Below are positions 1 through 8,098 of a stretch of DNA of 64,000 nt, piece by piece. Under the pieces are notes generated by a model, which saw nothing but the letters and a program-made list of their open reading frames with translations, was not told the DNA's origin and ran no database searches. The position numbers were made by a program, and so were the translations under genes. Positions within the stretch are counted from its first letter, which is position 1. Every line of letters begins with the position of its first letter. This DNA is from Thalassovita sp. (GTDB lineage Bacteria > Pseudomonadota > Alphaproteobacteria > Rhodobacterales > Rhodobacteraceae): NCBI GenBank assembly GCA_029212905.1, contig JARGPB010000001.1, positions 186,001-250,000 of the forward strand. The letters run 5' to 3'.

Positions 1-83
1 GTGTCTGCGGTCGAGGGCAGAACACTGGACGCAGCAGGAACCAGAAGAACATCATCGAAGGTAAGGGCCTCACGAATTTCCAT
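1..83 (-). CDS. guaB: IMP dehydrogenase, N-terminal fragment (runs off the left edge)
   Basis: Only the first 27 or so codons are inside the window. The reverse strand from 83 reads MEIREALTFDDVLLVPA, which is the characteristic N-terminus of bacterial IMP dehydrogenase, the NAD-dependent enzyme that makes XMP from IMP on the way to GMP. A GGAG ribosome binding site lies about 7 bases before the ATG. The catalytic cysteine loop and CBS domains would be outside the window. guaA, the next enzyme in the pathway, lies 35 kb away at 35222-36787, so the two are not an operon here. The gene is divergent from the ureohydrolase gene at 259. The identification rests on the short but distinctive N-terminal motif. 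Confidence 0.88.
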   Translation of the reverse strand, partial: MEIREALTFDDVLLVPAASSVLPSTAD

Positions 84-258
84 TTTGGGACTCCGGCAGA
101 AATGGGATCGGTGTTGGCACGTCCCTATCTCATGCATCCACAAGAAAGGGAAGCCCAAACACACAGGAATTCCTGCATCTGATGCCTCAACGTTCCGCCC
201 CATATTGCACCCGCCGCGCTGTGGGGCCATGCTCGGATAAAATCAAAGAGAGACACAC

Positions 259-1215
259 ATGGCCCACGGATATGAAAGCGGTAGGCTGGACCTGCCCTTT
301 GTCGGCATTTCAACCTTCGGCAAACGCCCCTATCAGCCTGACTGGGATCAGTTGCAGGCCGATGTCGCGATCCTCGGCGCGCCGTTTGATTTCGGCACGC
401 AATGGCGGCCCGGTGCCCGGTTCGGCCCCCGCGCCATTCGCGAGGCATCGACCCTGTTCAGCTTCGGTCATGCCGGGGCTTATGACCACGAAGACGACGC
501 GACCTATCTGCCTGGCTCGGTGCGCATCGTCGATATGGGCGACGCGGATATCATCCATACCGACACCGAACAGTCCCATGCCAATATCGAATCCGCCGTC
601 CGCGCCGCCCTGCGCGCGGGCGCCCTGCCCGTCACCATCGGCGGAGACCACTCGATCAATATCCCCTGCATCCGTGCCTTCGACGATCAGGGCGATTTTC
701 ATGTCCTGCAAATCGACGCCCATCTGGATTTCGTCGATGAGCGCCACGGCGTCCGCCATGGCCACGGCAACCCCATGCGCCGCGCAGCAGAACAGCCCTA
801 TGTCACAGGTCTGACCCAGGTCGGCATCCGCAATGTCTCCTCAACCGCCCGCGAAGGCTACGTTGATGCACGCAAAATGGGCTCTGACATCCTCTCGGTC
901 CGCCAGTCCCGCAAACTCGGCCCCCAGGCGCTGACCCAACGCATCCCCGCAGGCGCGCGCGTCTACATCACTTTGGACATCGACGCCTTCTGCCCTTCGA
1001 TTGCCCCCGGCACCGGTACGCCCAGCCACGGCGGCTTTCTCTACTACGAGGTCCTCGAACTCCTCCAACAGGTCGCCCGCACCCATGACATCATCGGCAT
1101 CGACCTGGTCGAGGTCGCCCCAGACTATGACCAAACCGGTTCTACTGCCATTCTGGCCGCTCAGATTCTGCTGAACACTTTGGGCTTCATCTTCCATGCG
1201 CGCGGCTTCCGTTAA
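259..1215 (+). CDS. speB: agmatinase-family ureohydrolase
   Basis: A 318-residue member of the arginase/agmatinase superfamily, which hydrolyses guanidino compounds to urea and an amine using two Mn ions. The metal ligands are visible: His131 in GGDHS, Asp153/His155/Asp157 in DAHLD, and Asp240/Asp242 in DIDAFCPS, followed by the family signature APGTGTP. Length is normal for agmatinase. An AGAGAGA ribosome binding site precedes the ATG. The loop after DAHLD reads HGHGNPMRRA where many agmatinases have HGTPFRRA, so the true substrate could be agmatine, guanidinobutyrate or another guanidino compound. The gene stands between guaB (divergent) and the RACo-like gene, with no polyamine gene nearby to settle the substrate. 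Family assignment is firm; the symbol is provisional. Confidence 0.85.
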   Translation: MAHGYESGRLDLPFVGISTFGKRPYQPDWDQLQADVAILGAPFDFGTQWRPGARFGPRAIREASTLFSFGHAGAYDHEDDATYLPGSVRIVDMGDADIIHTDTEQSHANIESAVRAALRAGALPVTIGGDHSINIPCIRAFDDQGDFHVLQIDAHLDFVDERHGVRHGHGNPMRRAAEQPYVTGLTQVGIRNVSSTAREGYVDARKMGSDILSVRQSRKLGPQALTQRIPAGARVYITLDIDAFCPSIAPGTGTPSHGGFLYYEVLELLQQVARTHDIIGIDLVEVAPDYDQTGSTAILAAQILLNTLGFIFHARGFR

Positions 1216-1230
1216 CCTTCACGCGCCCCG

Positions 1231-1264
1231 CTTTCATCTTGCCCAAAATACTCCCGCCGGAGGC
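1231..1264. repeat. short intergenic element, copy A
   Basis: A stretch just after the ureohydrolase stop reads TTTCATCTTGC, then AAAATACTCCCG, then CCGGAGG. Its CTCCCGCCGGAG core can fold as a small hairpin. A clearly related but degenerate copy sits after the acylase gene at 10590-10616 and a looser one after gluQ at 50226-50256. All three follow a stop codon, so a role in transcription termination or mRNA 3'-end protection is plausible. I recall similar motifs as common between genes in Rhodobacterales, but cannot count them here. Confidence 0.45.
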
Positions 1265-1392
1265 ATCCCGCCCCTTGCCTCGGGCGCAACGGGCACGCAT
1301 GACGCGCGTCATTCGCAAAACGCCGCTTCCCGGCTTTTCTTTGCCGCGCCTTGCCCTATGCTCCGCGCAAAAGCGCACAGGACTAATCGAAC

Positions 1393-3432
1393 ATGACTGA
1401 CCCTCTCGTGATATTCACCCCGTCTGGGAAACGCGGCCATTTTCCGGTTGGCACCCCGGTGCTGACAGCCGCCAGACAGCTGGGCGTCGATCTGGATTCT
1501 GTCTGCGGTGGGCGCGGGATTTGCTCAAAGTGCCAGATCACCCCTTCCTTTGGCGAGTTCTCCAAGCACGGCGTCACCGTGGCTGACAATGCTCTGTCCG
1601 ACTGGAACGCGGTCGAGCAACGCTATCAGGACAAACGCGGTCTGAAATCCGGGCGCCGTCTGGGCTGTCAGGCCACGATCCAGGGCGATGTCGTGATCGA
1701 CGTGCCCCCAGAATCCCAGGTCCACAAACAGGTGATCCGCAAAGCTGCAAGCACCCGCGCAATGACCATGGACCCGGCCACGCGGCTCTATTTCGTCGAA
1801 GTCGCCCAGCCCGACATGCATACTCCGACGGGGGACTTCGAGCGGCTCAAGCGGGCCCTGCGGGACCAATGGCAGGTCGCCGATCTGCGCGCGGACGTGT
1901 CGATCCTGTCCAAGCTGCAACCCACCCTGCGCAAAGGCAACTGGCAGGTCACCGTCGCGCTGCACCAGGATCACACCGGCACAGCCCCCCGCCTGATCGA
2001 AATCTGGCCCGGCCTGCATGAAAACGGCCTGTATGGGCTGGCGATTGATCTTGGCTCGACCACCATCGCCGCCCATCTGTGCGATCTGCAAACCGGCGAT
2101 GTCATTGGATCATCTGGCGTGATGAACCCGCAAATTCGCTTCGGAGAAGACCTCATGAGCCGGGTCAGCTATGTGATGATGAACCCTGGTGGCGATGTGG
2201 AAATGACAACCGCCGTGCGCGGCGCGTTGAACGATCTGGCCGTGGATTTGACAAACGAGGCCCAGATCGACCCCTCACTGCTGGTCGAGGCCACCTTTGT
2301 TTGCAACCCCGTCATGCACCACCTTTTGCTGGGCATTGATCCGGTCGAACTGGGCCAGGCGCCCTTTGCGTTGGCCACGTCGGATTCGATGTCTATGCCC
2401 GCCGCCCAGCTGGACCTGACAGCGATGAACGACCGCGCCCAAGTCTATGTTCTGCCCTGTATCGCGGGGCATGTCGGCGCCGATGCCGCCGCTGTGGCGC
2501 TATCCGAAGAACCCAACAAATCCAAAGATCTGGCGCTTATTGTTGATGTGGGCACCAATGCGGAAATCCTGCTGGGCAATACCGAACGGGTGCTTGCGTG
2601 TTCCTCGCCCACTGGGCCCGCCTTTGAGGGTGCTCAGATCAGCAGCGGGCAACGCGCAGCCCCCGGCGCGATCGAACGGATCGAGATCGACCCCACCACC
2701 AAAGAGCCGCGCTTCCGCATCATCGGCGTCGACATGTGGTCGGACGACCCGGACTTCGAACAAGCCGCGGCCGCCACCGGGATCACCGGCATTTGCGGGT
2801 CCGGCATCATCGAGGCCGTGGCCGAAATGCGCATGGCCGGTCTGCTGGATGCTTCGGGGTTGATTGGGTCAGCTGAACAGACTGGCACTCCGCGCTGTAT
2901 CCCTCAGGGGCGCACCCATGCCTATACGATCTGGGACGGCACCGCAGACGGCGGCCCCCTGATCACCGTCACCCAAGGCGACATCCGCGCCATCCAGCTG
3001 GCAAAATCTGCGCTCTATGCTGGCGCACGCCTGCTGATGGATGAAATGGGCGTGGACAAGGTGGACCGCGTGGTGCTGGCCGGCGCATTCGGCGCGCATA
3101 TCAGCCCCAAACACGCGATGGTGCTGGGCATGATCCCGGATGTGCCGCTGGACCGCGTGCAAAGCGCAGGCAATGCCGCCGGAACGGGGGCGCGGATCGC
3201 CCTGTGCAACATCACCGCGCGCGCCGAAATCGAACAGACCGTGCACCAGATCACCAAAATCGAAACCGCGATCGAGCCACGGTTCCAAGAACATTTCGTC
3301 GCCGCAAACGCCATCCCGCACGCCACCGATCCGTTCCCGGAATTGGCCAAGGTCGCCGCCCTGCCCAACCCGAGTTTCAACTCCAAGGGCGAAGGGGACG
3401 GTTCTGGCCGTCGGCGCAGACGGCGTGGCTGA
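1393..3432 (+). CDS. RACo-like ASKHA protein (DUF4445) with N-terminal [2Fe-2S] domain
   Basis: 679 residues. The N-terminus is a plant-type ferredoxin domain with cluster cysteines C38, C44, C47 and C92. The C-terminal part is the ASKHA-fold DUF4445 region, with phosphate-binding motifs LAIDLGSTTIA near residue 215 and LIVDVGTNAEI near 383. This is the architecture of RACo, the ATP-dependent reductive activator that returns inactive Co(II) corrinoid proteins to Co(I) in methyl-transfer systems. An MttB-family methyltransferase is encoded at 33447-34988, a likely functional partner, but the corrinoid protein itself is not in the window. The C-terminus ends in six consecutive arginines followed by Gly, written with mixed Arg codons. 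A weak AGGA site precedes the ATG. The activator class is clear; the partner is inferred. Confidence 0.8.
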   Translation: MTDPLVIFTPSGKRGHFPVGTPVLTAARQLGVDLDSVCGGRGICSKCQITPSFGEFSKHGVTVADNALSDWNAVEQRYQDKRGLKSGRRLGCQATIQGDVVIDVPPESQVHKQVIRKAASTRAMTMDPATRLYFVEVAQPDMHTPTGDFERLKRALRDQWQVADLRADVSILSKLQPTLRKGNWQVTVALHQDHTGTAPRLIEIWPGLHENGLYGLAIDLGSTTIAAHLCDLQTGDVIGSSGVMNPQIRFGEDLMSRVSYVMMNPGGDVEMTTAVRGALNDLAVDLTNEAQIDPSLLVEATFVCNPVMHHLLLGIDPVELGQAPFALATSDSMSMPAAQLDLTAMNDRAQVYVLPCIAGHVGADAAAVALSEEPNKSKDLALIVDVGTNAEILLGNTERVLACSSPTGPAFEGAQISSGQRAAPGAIERIEIDPTTKEPRFRIIGVDMWSDDPDFEQAAAATGITGICGSGIIEAVAEMRMAGLLDASGLIGSAEQTGTPRCIPQGRTHAYTIWDGTADGGPLITVTQGDIRAIQLAKSALYAGARLLMDEMGVDKVDRVVLAGAFGAHISPKHAMVLGMIPDVPLDRVQSAGNAAGTGARIALCNITARAEIEQTVHQITKIETAIEPRFQEHFVAANAIPHATDPFPELAKVAALPNPSFNSKGEGDGSGRRRRRRG

Positions 3433-3525
3433 CAGTTAGTTCACCTGCGAAATACCGTAGTCCTCACATCTGGTTCCCATTCCTGGAACGTGATAGCGCA
3501 ACCGGGAAATAGTCAGGATTCATAG

Positions 3526-4740
3526 ATGCCCCCTCAGCCCGCGCTTTCTCGTGTTGAATTCATTGCGCTTCTTGCGATGCTGTTTGCCACCATTGCTTTT
3601 TCGATCGACTCTATGTTGCCCGCGCTGCCAGACATTGCCCGCGAGCTCAGCCCCGAAGACGTCAACCGTGCGCAGCTGATCCTGACCAGTTTTGTGCTGG
3701 GCATGGGCGTGGGGACGTTCTTTACCGGGCCGCTGTCAGATGCCTTTGGACGTAAACCCATCATCATTATCGGTGCAGGCCTGTATATCGCCGCTGCGAT
3801 CATGGCCTTTTTTGCGCAAGGGCTGGAACTGATCCTTATTGCACGCGTCATCCAAGGGTTGGGCGCTGCTGGCCCGCGTGTTGTCGGGCTGGCCATTGTG
3901 CGCGACCTGTATTCGGGCCGCGAGATGGCACGGATCATGTCCTTTGCCATGATGGTTTTCACCTTGGTCCCTGCCGTGGCCCCTCTTATGGGGTCCGCGT
4001 TGATTGCCCTGGGTGGCTGGCGCGGCATTTTCCTGGCTTTTGTCGTATTCGCGCTGATTTCCGCCGGGTGGTTGGGCCTGCGCCAGCCCGAGTCTCTGCC
4101 AGTTGAGAAACGGCGTCCGCTAAGCTGGAGTTCAAGCACAGCCGCCGTGAAAGAGATGTTCGCTCACCCCTCGGTGCGCCTGTCGATTTTGGCACAGACG
4201 TTGTGTTTTGGGCAGCTATTCATGGCGATCACCCTCATCCAACCCATATTTGACATCACATTTGGCCGCGCGTCCGAATTTCCTTATTGGTTCGCGGGCA
4301 TGGCTCTGGTTTCCGGTTCCGCCAGCCTGCTGAATGCGGCACTGGTTATGCGGTTCGGGATGCGGAACCTTGCCACGATTGCGCTGGGGACACAGGCTGT
4401 CTTGTCGGCGCTGATGACCTTGACTTGGCTGTCTGGGCTGTTCGGAGATGCGATTTTCTATGTCTTCGTATTCTGGATGACTTCGGTGTTTTTTCAAACT
4501 GGTCTGACATTGGGAAATCTAAACGCCATCACGCTCGAACCGATGGGCCATATCGCAGGCATGGCCGCCAGCGTGTCCGGCGCGCTGGCCACCGTTTTTG
4601 GGGCGGCGCTGGCGATTCCAGTTGGGCTGAGCTTTGTTGATACGCCTCTGCCCCTTTCGATCGGCAGCGGCTGTGTGACCCTTGTTGCGTTCCTGTCGCT
4701 TCGCTATCTGCGCCGCATCGAGCAACGGTTGGGCACTTGA
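3526..4740 (+). CDS. Bcr/CflA-type MFS drug exporter
   Basis: A 404-residue, twelve-helix major facilitator protein of the drug:H+ antiporter group. Helix 1 carries the Bcr/CflA-like pattern DSMLPALPDIA near residues 28-38. The loop between helices 2 and 3 has the MFS signature GPLSDAFGRKP (residues 68-78), and helix 4 has the IQGLGAAGPR motif typical of the Bcr subfamily. An AGGA site lies 8 bases before the ATG. It reads toward icd, whose promoter begins within its last codons. It would export bicyclomycin-like or other amphipathic compounds from the inner membrane; the real substrate cannot be told from sequence. Confidence 0.85.
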   Translation: MPPQPALSRVEFIALLAMLFATIAFSIDSMLPALPDIARELSPEDVNRAQLILTSFVLGMGVGTFFTGPLSDAFGRKPIIIIGAGLYIAAAIMAFFAQGLELILIARVIQGLGAAGPRVVGLAIVRDLYSGREMARIMSFAMMVFTLVPAVAPLMGSALIALGGWRGIFLAFVVFALISAGWLGLRQPESLPVEKRRPLSWSSSTAAVKEMFAHPSVRLSILAQTLCFGQLFMAITLIQPIFDITFGRASEFPYWFAGMALVSGSASLLNAALVMRFGMRNLATIALGTQAVLSALMTLTWLSGLFGDAIFYVFVFWMTSVFFQTGLTLGNLNAITLEPMGHIAGMAASVSGALATVFGAALAIPVGLSFVDTPLPLSIGSGCVTLVAFLSLRYLRRIEQRLGT

Positions 4741-4768
4741 ATAAATAACGGTATACTATTGCATACCG
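4729..4768 (+). promoter_or_regulatory. icd promoter with overlapping operator-like dyad
   Basis: TTGGGC (4729-4734), 17 bases, then TATACT (4752-4757) form a plausible sigma-70 promoter. An inverted repeat, CGGTATAC-TATT-GCATACCG (4749-4768; 8+4+8 with one mismatch), overlaps the -10 hexamer. Its shape resembles GntR/FadR-type operators, so a repressor binding there would block icd transcription. The dyad is directly visible; the promoter and regulator are inferred. Confidence 0.5.
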
Positions 4769-4842
4769 CACCTTGATCTTTGTTCCGATTTAGGCAATGA
4801 CTTGGCTGTAACGCCACCGTGGCCTCAAGGGGAACCCCGCCC

Positions 4843-6057
4843 ATGACCAAGATCAAAGTCGAAAATCCAATCGTCGAAATGGACGGCGATGAGATGACCC
4901 GCATCATCTGGCAATTCATCAAGGACAAACTGATCCTGCCCTATCTGGATCTGGATCTGCTGTATTACGATCTGGGAATCGAAGAGCGCGACCGGACCAA
5001 CGATCAGATCACGATCGACTCGGCCGAGAAAACCAAAGAGGTCGGCGTCGCCGTTAAATGCGCGACGATCACCCCCGACGAACAAAGGGTCGAAGAATTC
5101 GGCCTGAAACAGATGTGGCGCAGCCCGAACGGCACCATCCGCAACATCCTGGGCGGCGTCGTGTTCCGCAAACCCATCATCTGCCGCAACGTTCCACGGC
5201 TGGTCCCGGGCTGGACAAACCCCATCGTGATTGGGCGCCATGCTTTTGGGGACCAGTACAAAGCCACGGACTTTACCTTTCCTGGGGCGGGCAAATTGTC
5301 GATGAAATTCGTCGGAGAAGATGGCACCGTCATCGAACGCGAGGTCTATGACGCCCCCTCGGCTGGTGTGTTCCAGTCGATGTATAACCTCGACAGCTCG
5401 ATCCTGGATTTCGCCCGTGCGTCGCTGAACTACGGGCTGGATCTGGGCTGGCCGGTTTATCTGTCCACGAAAAACACGATCCTCAAGGCCTATGACGGGC
5501 GCTTCAAGGACTTGTTCCAAAAAGTATATGAGGAAGAGTTCGAAGAGCGCTTTAAGGCCAAGGGCATCTGGTACGAGCACCGCCTGATCGACGACATGGT
5601 GGCCTGCTGCCTGAAATGGAATGGCAAATTCGTTTGGGCGTGCAAGAACTATGATGGCGACGTGCAGTCCGATACGGTTGCGCAGGGCTTTGGTTCGCTC
5701 GGGCTGATGACCTCGCAGTTGATGACGCCAGACGGCAAGATCGTCGAGGCCGAAGCCGCCCACGGCACCGTCACCCGCCACTATCGTCAGCACCAAAAGG
5801 GCGAGCAAACCTCGACCAACTCGGTTGCATCAATCTATGCCTGGACCGGAGGGCTGAAACACCGCGCCAAGCTGGACGACAACGCCGCCCTGATGCGCTT
5901 TGCCGAAACGTTGGAAAAAGTCGTGGTCGATACCGTGGAATCTGGGTTCATGACCAAGGACCTGGCCCTTTTGGTCGGACCGGATCAAAGCTGGCTTACC
6001 ACCATGGGATTCCTCGAGAAAATCGATGAAAACCTAAACAAAGCCCTCGCTGGCTAG
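4843..6057 (+). CDS. icd: NADP-dependent isocitrate dehydrogenase
   Basis: Converts isocitrate to 2-oxoglutarate with NADP in the TCA cycle and so supplies the carbon skeleton for ammonium assimilation. The 404-residue product is the eukaryote-like homodimeric type usual in alphaproteobacteria. It contains MDGDEMTRIIW near the start, the substrate loop WRSPNGTIRNILGG around residues 94-107, LVPGW and GRHAFGDQY, NYDGDVQSD, and the NADP-site segment EAAHGTVTRHYRQHQ. I chose the ATG at 4843 because AAGGGG lies about 10 bases upstream and the product then begins MTKIKVENPI like its relatives; an in-frame GTG at 4819 would add eight atypical residues. A possible repressor site overlaps its promoter. 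Confidence 0.96.
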   Translation: MTKIKVENPIVEMDGDEMTRIIWQFIKDKLILPYLDLDLLYYDLGIEERDRTNDQITIDSAEKTKEVGVAVKCATITPDEQRVEEFGLKQMWRSPNGTIRNILGGVVFRKPIICRNVPRLVPGWTNPIVIGRHAFGDQYKATDFTFPGAGKLSMKFVGEDGTVIEREVYDAPSAGVFQSMYNLDSSILDFARASLNYGLDLGWPVYLSTKNTILKAYDGRFKDLFQKVYEEEFEERFKAKGIWYEHRLIDDMVACCLKWNGKFVWACKNYDGDVQSDTVAQGFGSLGLMTSQLMTPDGKIVEAEAAHGTVTRHYRQHQKGEQTSTNSVASIYAWTGGLKHRAKLDDNAALMRFAETLEKVVVDTVESGFMTKDLALLVGPDQSWLTTMGFLEKIDENLNKALAG

Positions 6058-6133
6058 CCCAGGGTATCGGATGCCGGCCCCGCGAATTTACTGGGGCTGG
6101 CGCTCAACGCCGCATTGCGGCAATGTCGCGCAT

Positions 6134-6751
6134 ATGAACAACTCCGACTCAGAAAACCCGCGCAAACATGGTCTTGCAGCAGATGCGCAAGGGCTGTTAT
6201 TTGGCAGCTCTATGGCGGCTGCCGCCATGTTGATCCTGACCCATCTGGGACTGGTCACAGGACAGACTGCCGGTCTGGCCGTTCTTCTGTCCTATATGAC
6301 TGGCTACAGCTTTGGCGCGGTGTTCTTTGTGGTCAACCTGCCGTTCTATTGGTTGGCATTCCGGCGCATGGGCCTGTTGTTCACCTTGAAAACATTCATC
6401 GCGGTGGGGCTGTTGTCGGGGTTTTCCTTCGTTTTGCCCGGTCTGTTTCAAATTCAGTATATTCACCCGGCGATTGGCGCTTTGCTTTTTGGCATGATGT
6501 CTGGCGCTGGTTTATTGGCGCTTTTCCGACATGGCGCCAGCCTGGGGGGTGTCGGTATTCTCGCGCTCTACCTGCAAGAAAAAACAGGGTTTCGCGCGGG
6601 CTATACCCAATTGTTGTTTGATGTGTGCGTCTTTGCGCTGGCCTTCTTTGTCATCGACACAACGGCTGTTCTGTACTCTATGCTTGGGGCGTTGGTTGTT
6701 AATCTGACCATCGCGATCAACCACCGCAAAGACTGGTACGTCGCGATCTGA
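6134..6751 (+). CDS. YitT family (DUF161-type) membrane protein
   Basis: About 205 residues with five or six hydrophobic helices and the YitT-type features GLVTGQTAGLAVLLSY and SFGAVFFVVNLPFYWLA. It is an inner-membrane protein of unproven function. The start is uncertain: ATG 6134 gives a product beginning MNNSDSENPRKHG, similar to what I expect in relatives, but its ribosome binding site is weak; ATG 6071, with AGGG upstream, would add 21 residues. It ends 7 bases before the SMR exporter gene, so the two are probably co-transcribed. Confidence 0.75.
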   Translation: MNNSDSENPRKHGLAADAQGLLFGSSMAAAAMLILTHLGLVTGQTAGLAVLLSYMTGYSFGAVFFVVNLPFYWLAFRRMGLLFTLKTFIAVGLLSGFSFVLPGLFQIQYIHPAIGALLFGMMSGAGLLALFRHGASLGGVGILALYLQEKTGFRAGYTQLLFDVCVFALAFFVIDTTAVLYSMLGALVVNLTIAINHRKDWYVAI

Positions 6752-6758
6752 GGCCCCT

Positions 6759-7091
6759 ATGCAAATTTACCTGATCCTTTTCCTGGCCATCGCGGCTGAA
6801 ACCATCGGCACCACCGCCTTGCAGGCCAGTCAGCAATTCACGCGGCTCTGGCCTTCGGTCCTTGTTGTGATTGCCTATGGGGTCAGTTTCTGGCTGCTAT
6901 CGCTGACGCTCAAGACGATGCCGGTTGGAATTGTCTATGCGATCTGGTCGGGTTTGGGCATCGTGCTGATCGCCCTTATAGGCCTAACCGTATTCGGTCA
7001 AAGGCTTGATCTCCCCGCGATCCTTGGGATGGGATTGATTTTAACCGGCATTCTTGTCATCCATCTTTTCTCAAATACCGCGCCACATTGA
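6759..7091 (+). CDS. small multidrug resistance (SMR) exporter
   Basis: A 110-residue, four-helix protein of the EmrE/QacE/Sug family, which exports cationic compounds or guanidinium in exchange for protons. The essential membrane-embedded Glu is present as Glu14 in the first helix (AAETIGT), and helices 2-3 carry the typical YGVSFWLLSLTLKTMPVGIVYA pattern in sequence order (split here only for description). TGAGG lies just before the ATG. It follows the YitT gene by 7 bases and is closed by a strong terminator hairpin. Gdx-type guanidinium export and drug export cannot be separated with confidence, although the nearby ureohydrolase makes guanidine chemistry worth considering. Confidence 0.87.
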   Translation: MQIYLILFLAIAAETIGTTALQASQQFTRLWPSVLVVIAYGVSFWLLSLTLKTMPVGIVYAIWSGLGIVLIALIGLTVFGQRLDLPAILGMGLILTGILVIHLFSNTAPH

Positions 7092-7092
7092 A

Positions 7093-7118
7093 AAGGCCCC
7101 GATGGGGCCTTGTTCTTT
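7093..7118 (+). terminator. intrinsic terminator after the SMR gene
   Basis: AAGGCCCC-GAT-GGGGCCTT, a perfect 8-bp stem with a 3-base loop, is followed by GTTCTTTT. It starts 2 bases after the stop codon and separates two convergent genes. Confidence 0.85.
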
Positions 7119-7143
7119 TCTCAAATGTCGCGAAGAACAGCCG

Positions 7144-8016
7144 TCAGCCCATCGCCCGCAAGCGTTTGATCAGGCTGGACGTGTCCCAACGGGCACCGCC
7201 CAGTTTCTGCACGTCCTTGTAGAACTGATCCACCAAAGCCGTGACCGGCAGGCTGGCCTCGATCTCGTCTGCGGTGGACAGGCAAATCCCCAAATCCTTG
7301 CGCATCCAGTCCACAGCGAACCCATGTTCAAAGTCGTCATCCAGCATGGTTTCGTATCGGTTCACCATCTGCCAGCTGCCCGCCGCGCCGCCGCCAATCA
7401 CCTCGACCACCTTGCGTCCGTCCAGGCCAGCCTTTTCTGCAAAATGCAGCCCTTCGGACAGGCCTTGCACCAACCCTGCGATGCAGATCTGGTTTACCAT
7501 CTTGCACATCTGCCCCATGCCGCTGTCGCCCAGACGTTTGCACATCTTTGCAAAGGCGTTGATCACCGGCTCGGCTGCATCAAAGGCTGCCGCGTCCCCG
7601 CCGCACATGACCACCAACTGACCGTTTTCGGCCCCGGCCTGCCCGCCTGACACCGGCGCATCGACAAAAGATACCCCCTTGCTTGCGCCCTCGGCATAGA
7701 GCTCGGCCGTCACCGCCGCGGAAACCGTTGTGTGATCCACGAAAATCGCACCGTCAGACATGCCCGCAAAGGCCCCATCCGCCCCCAGACAAACCGAACG
7801 CAGATCATCGTCATTGCCCACGCAAGCCATCACGAAATCGCAGCCCTGTGCCGCCGCGCGCGGGGTGGGTGCCATTGCTCCGCCATGCTGGGCCACCCAG
7901 GCCTCGGCCTTGGCGGGGGTTCGGTTGTAGACCACGACCTCGTGGCCTGCGTCCACCAGATGCCCTGCCATCGGATATCCCATTACTCCGAGGCCCAGAA
8001 ACGCCACTTTTGCCAT
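7144..8016 (-). CDS. 3-hydroxyisobutyrate dehydrogenase-family oxidoreductase
   Basis: 290 residues of the beta-hydroxyacid dehydrogenase family (3-hydroxyisobutyrate dehydrogenase, tartronate semialdehyde reductase GlxR, GLYR). The N-terminal Rossmann motif GLGVMGYPMAGHL occupies residues 7-19. The substrate signature FVDAPVSGG lies near residue 118, and the catalytic Lys is in GQMCKMVNQ around residue 170. A clear AAGGGAG ribosome binding site precedes the ATG. It would reduce or oxidise a short beta-hydroxy acid or semialdehyde with NAD(P)H in the cytoplasm. It is divergent from the acylase gene at 8099 and has no pathway neighbours that would fix the substrate. Confidence 0.85.
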   Translation of the reverse strand: MAKVAFLGLGVMGYPMAGHLVDAGHEVVVYNRTPAKAEAWVAQHGGAMAPTPRAAAQGCDFVMACVGNDDDLRSVCLGADGAFAGMSDGAIFVDHTTVSAAVTAELYAEGASKGVSFVDAPVSGGQAGAENGQLVVMCGGDAAAFDAAEPVINAFAKMCKRLGDSGMGQMCKMVNQICIAGLVQGLSEGLHFAEKAGLDGRKVVEVIGGGAAGSWQMVNRYETMLDDDFEHGFAVDWMRKDLGICLSTADEIEASLPVTALVDQFYKDVQKLGGARWDTSSLIKRLRAMG

Positions 8017-8098
8017 GTCACACTCCCTTGTGTTTGTATTCGCTCAAGTTTGTGGCTAGCTAACGAAGCAATGGCAAGGGCGAACAGGGACTCAGCGC

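Noticed and set aside
1..240. A plus-strand open frame at the left edge.
   Set aside because: It lies antisense to the clear IMP dehydrogenase N-terminus at 83-1 and has no family resemblance.
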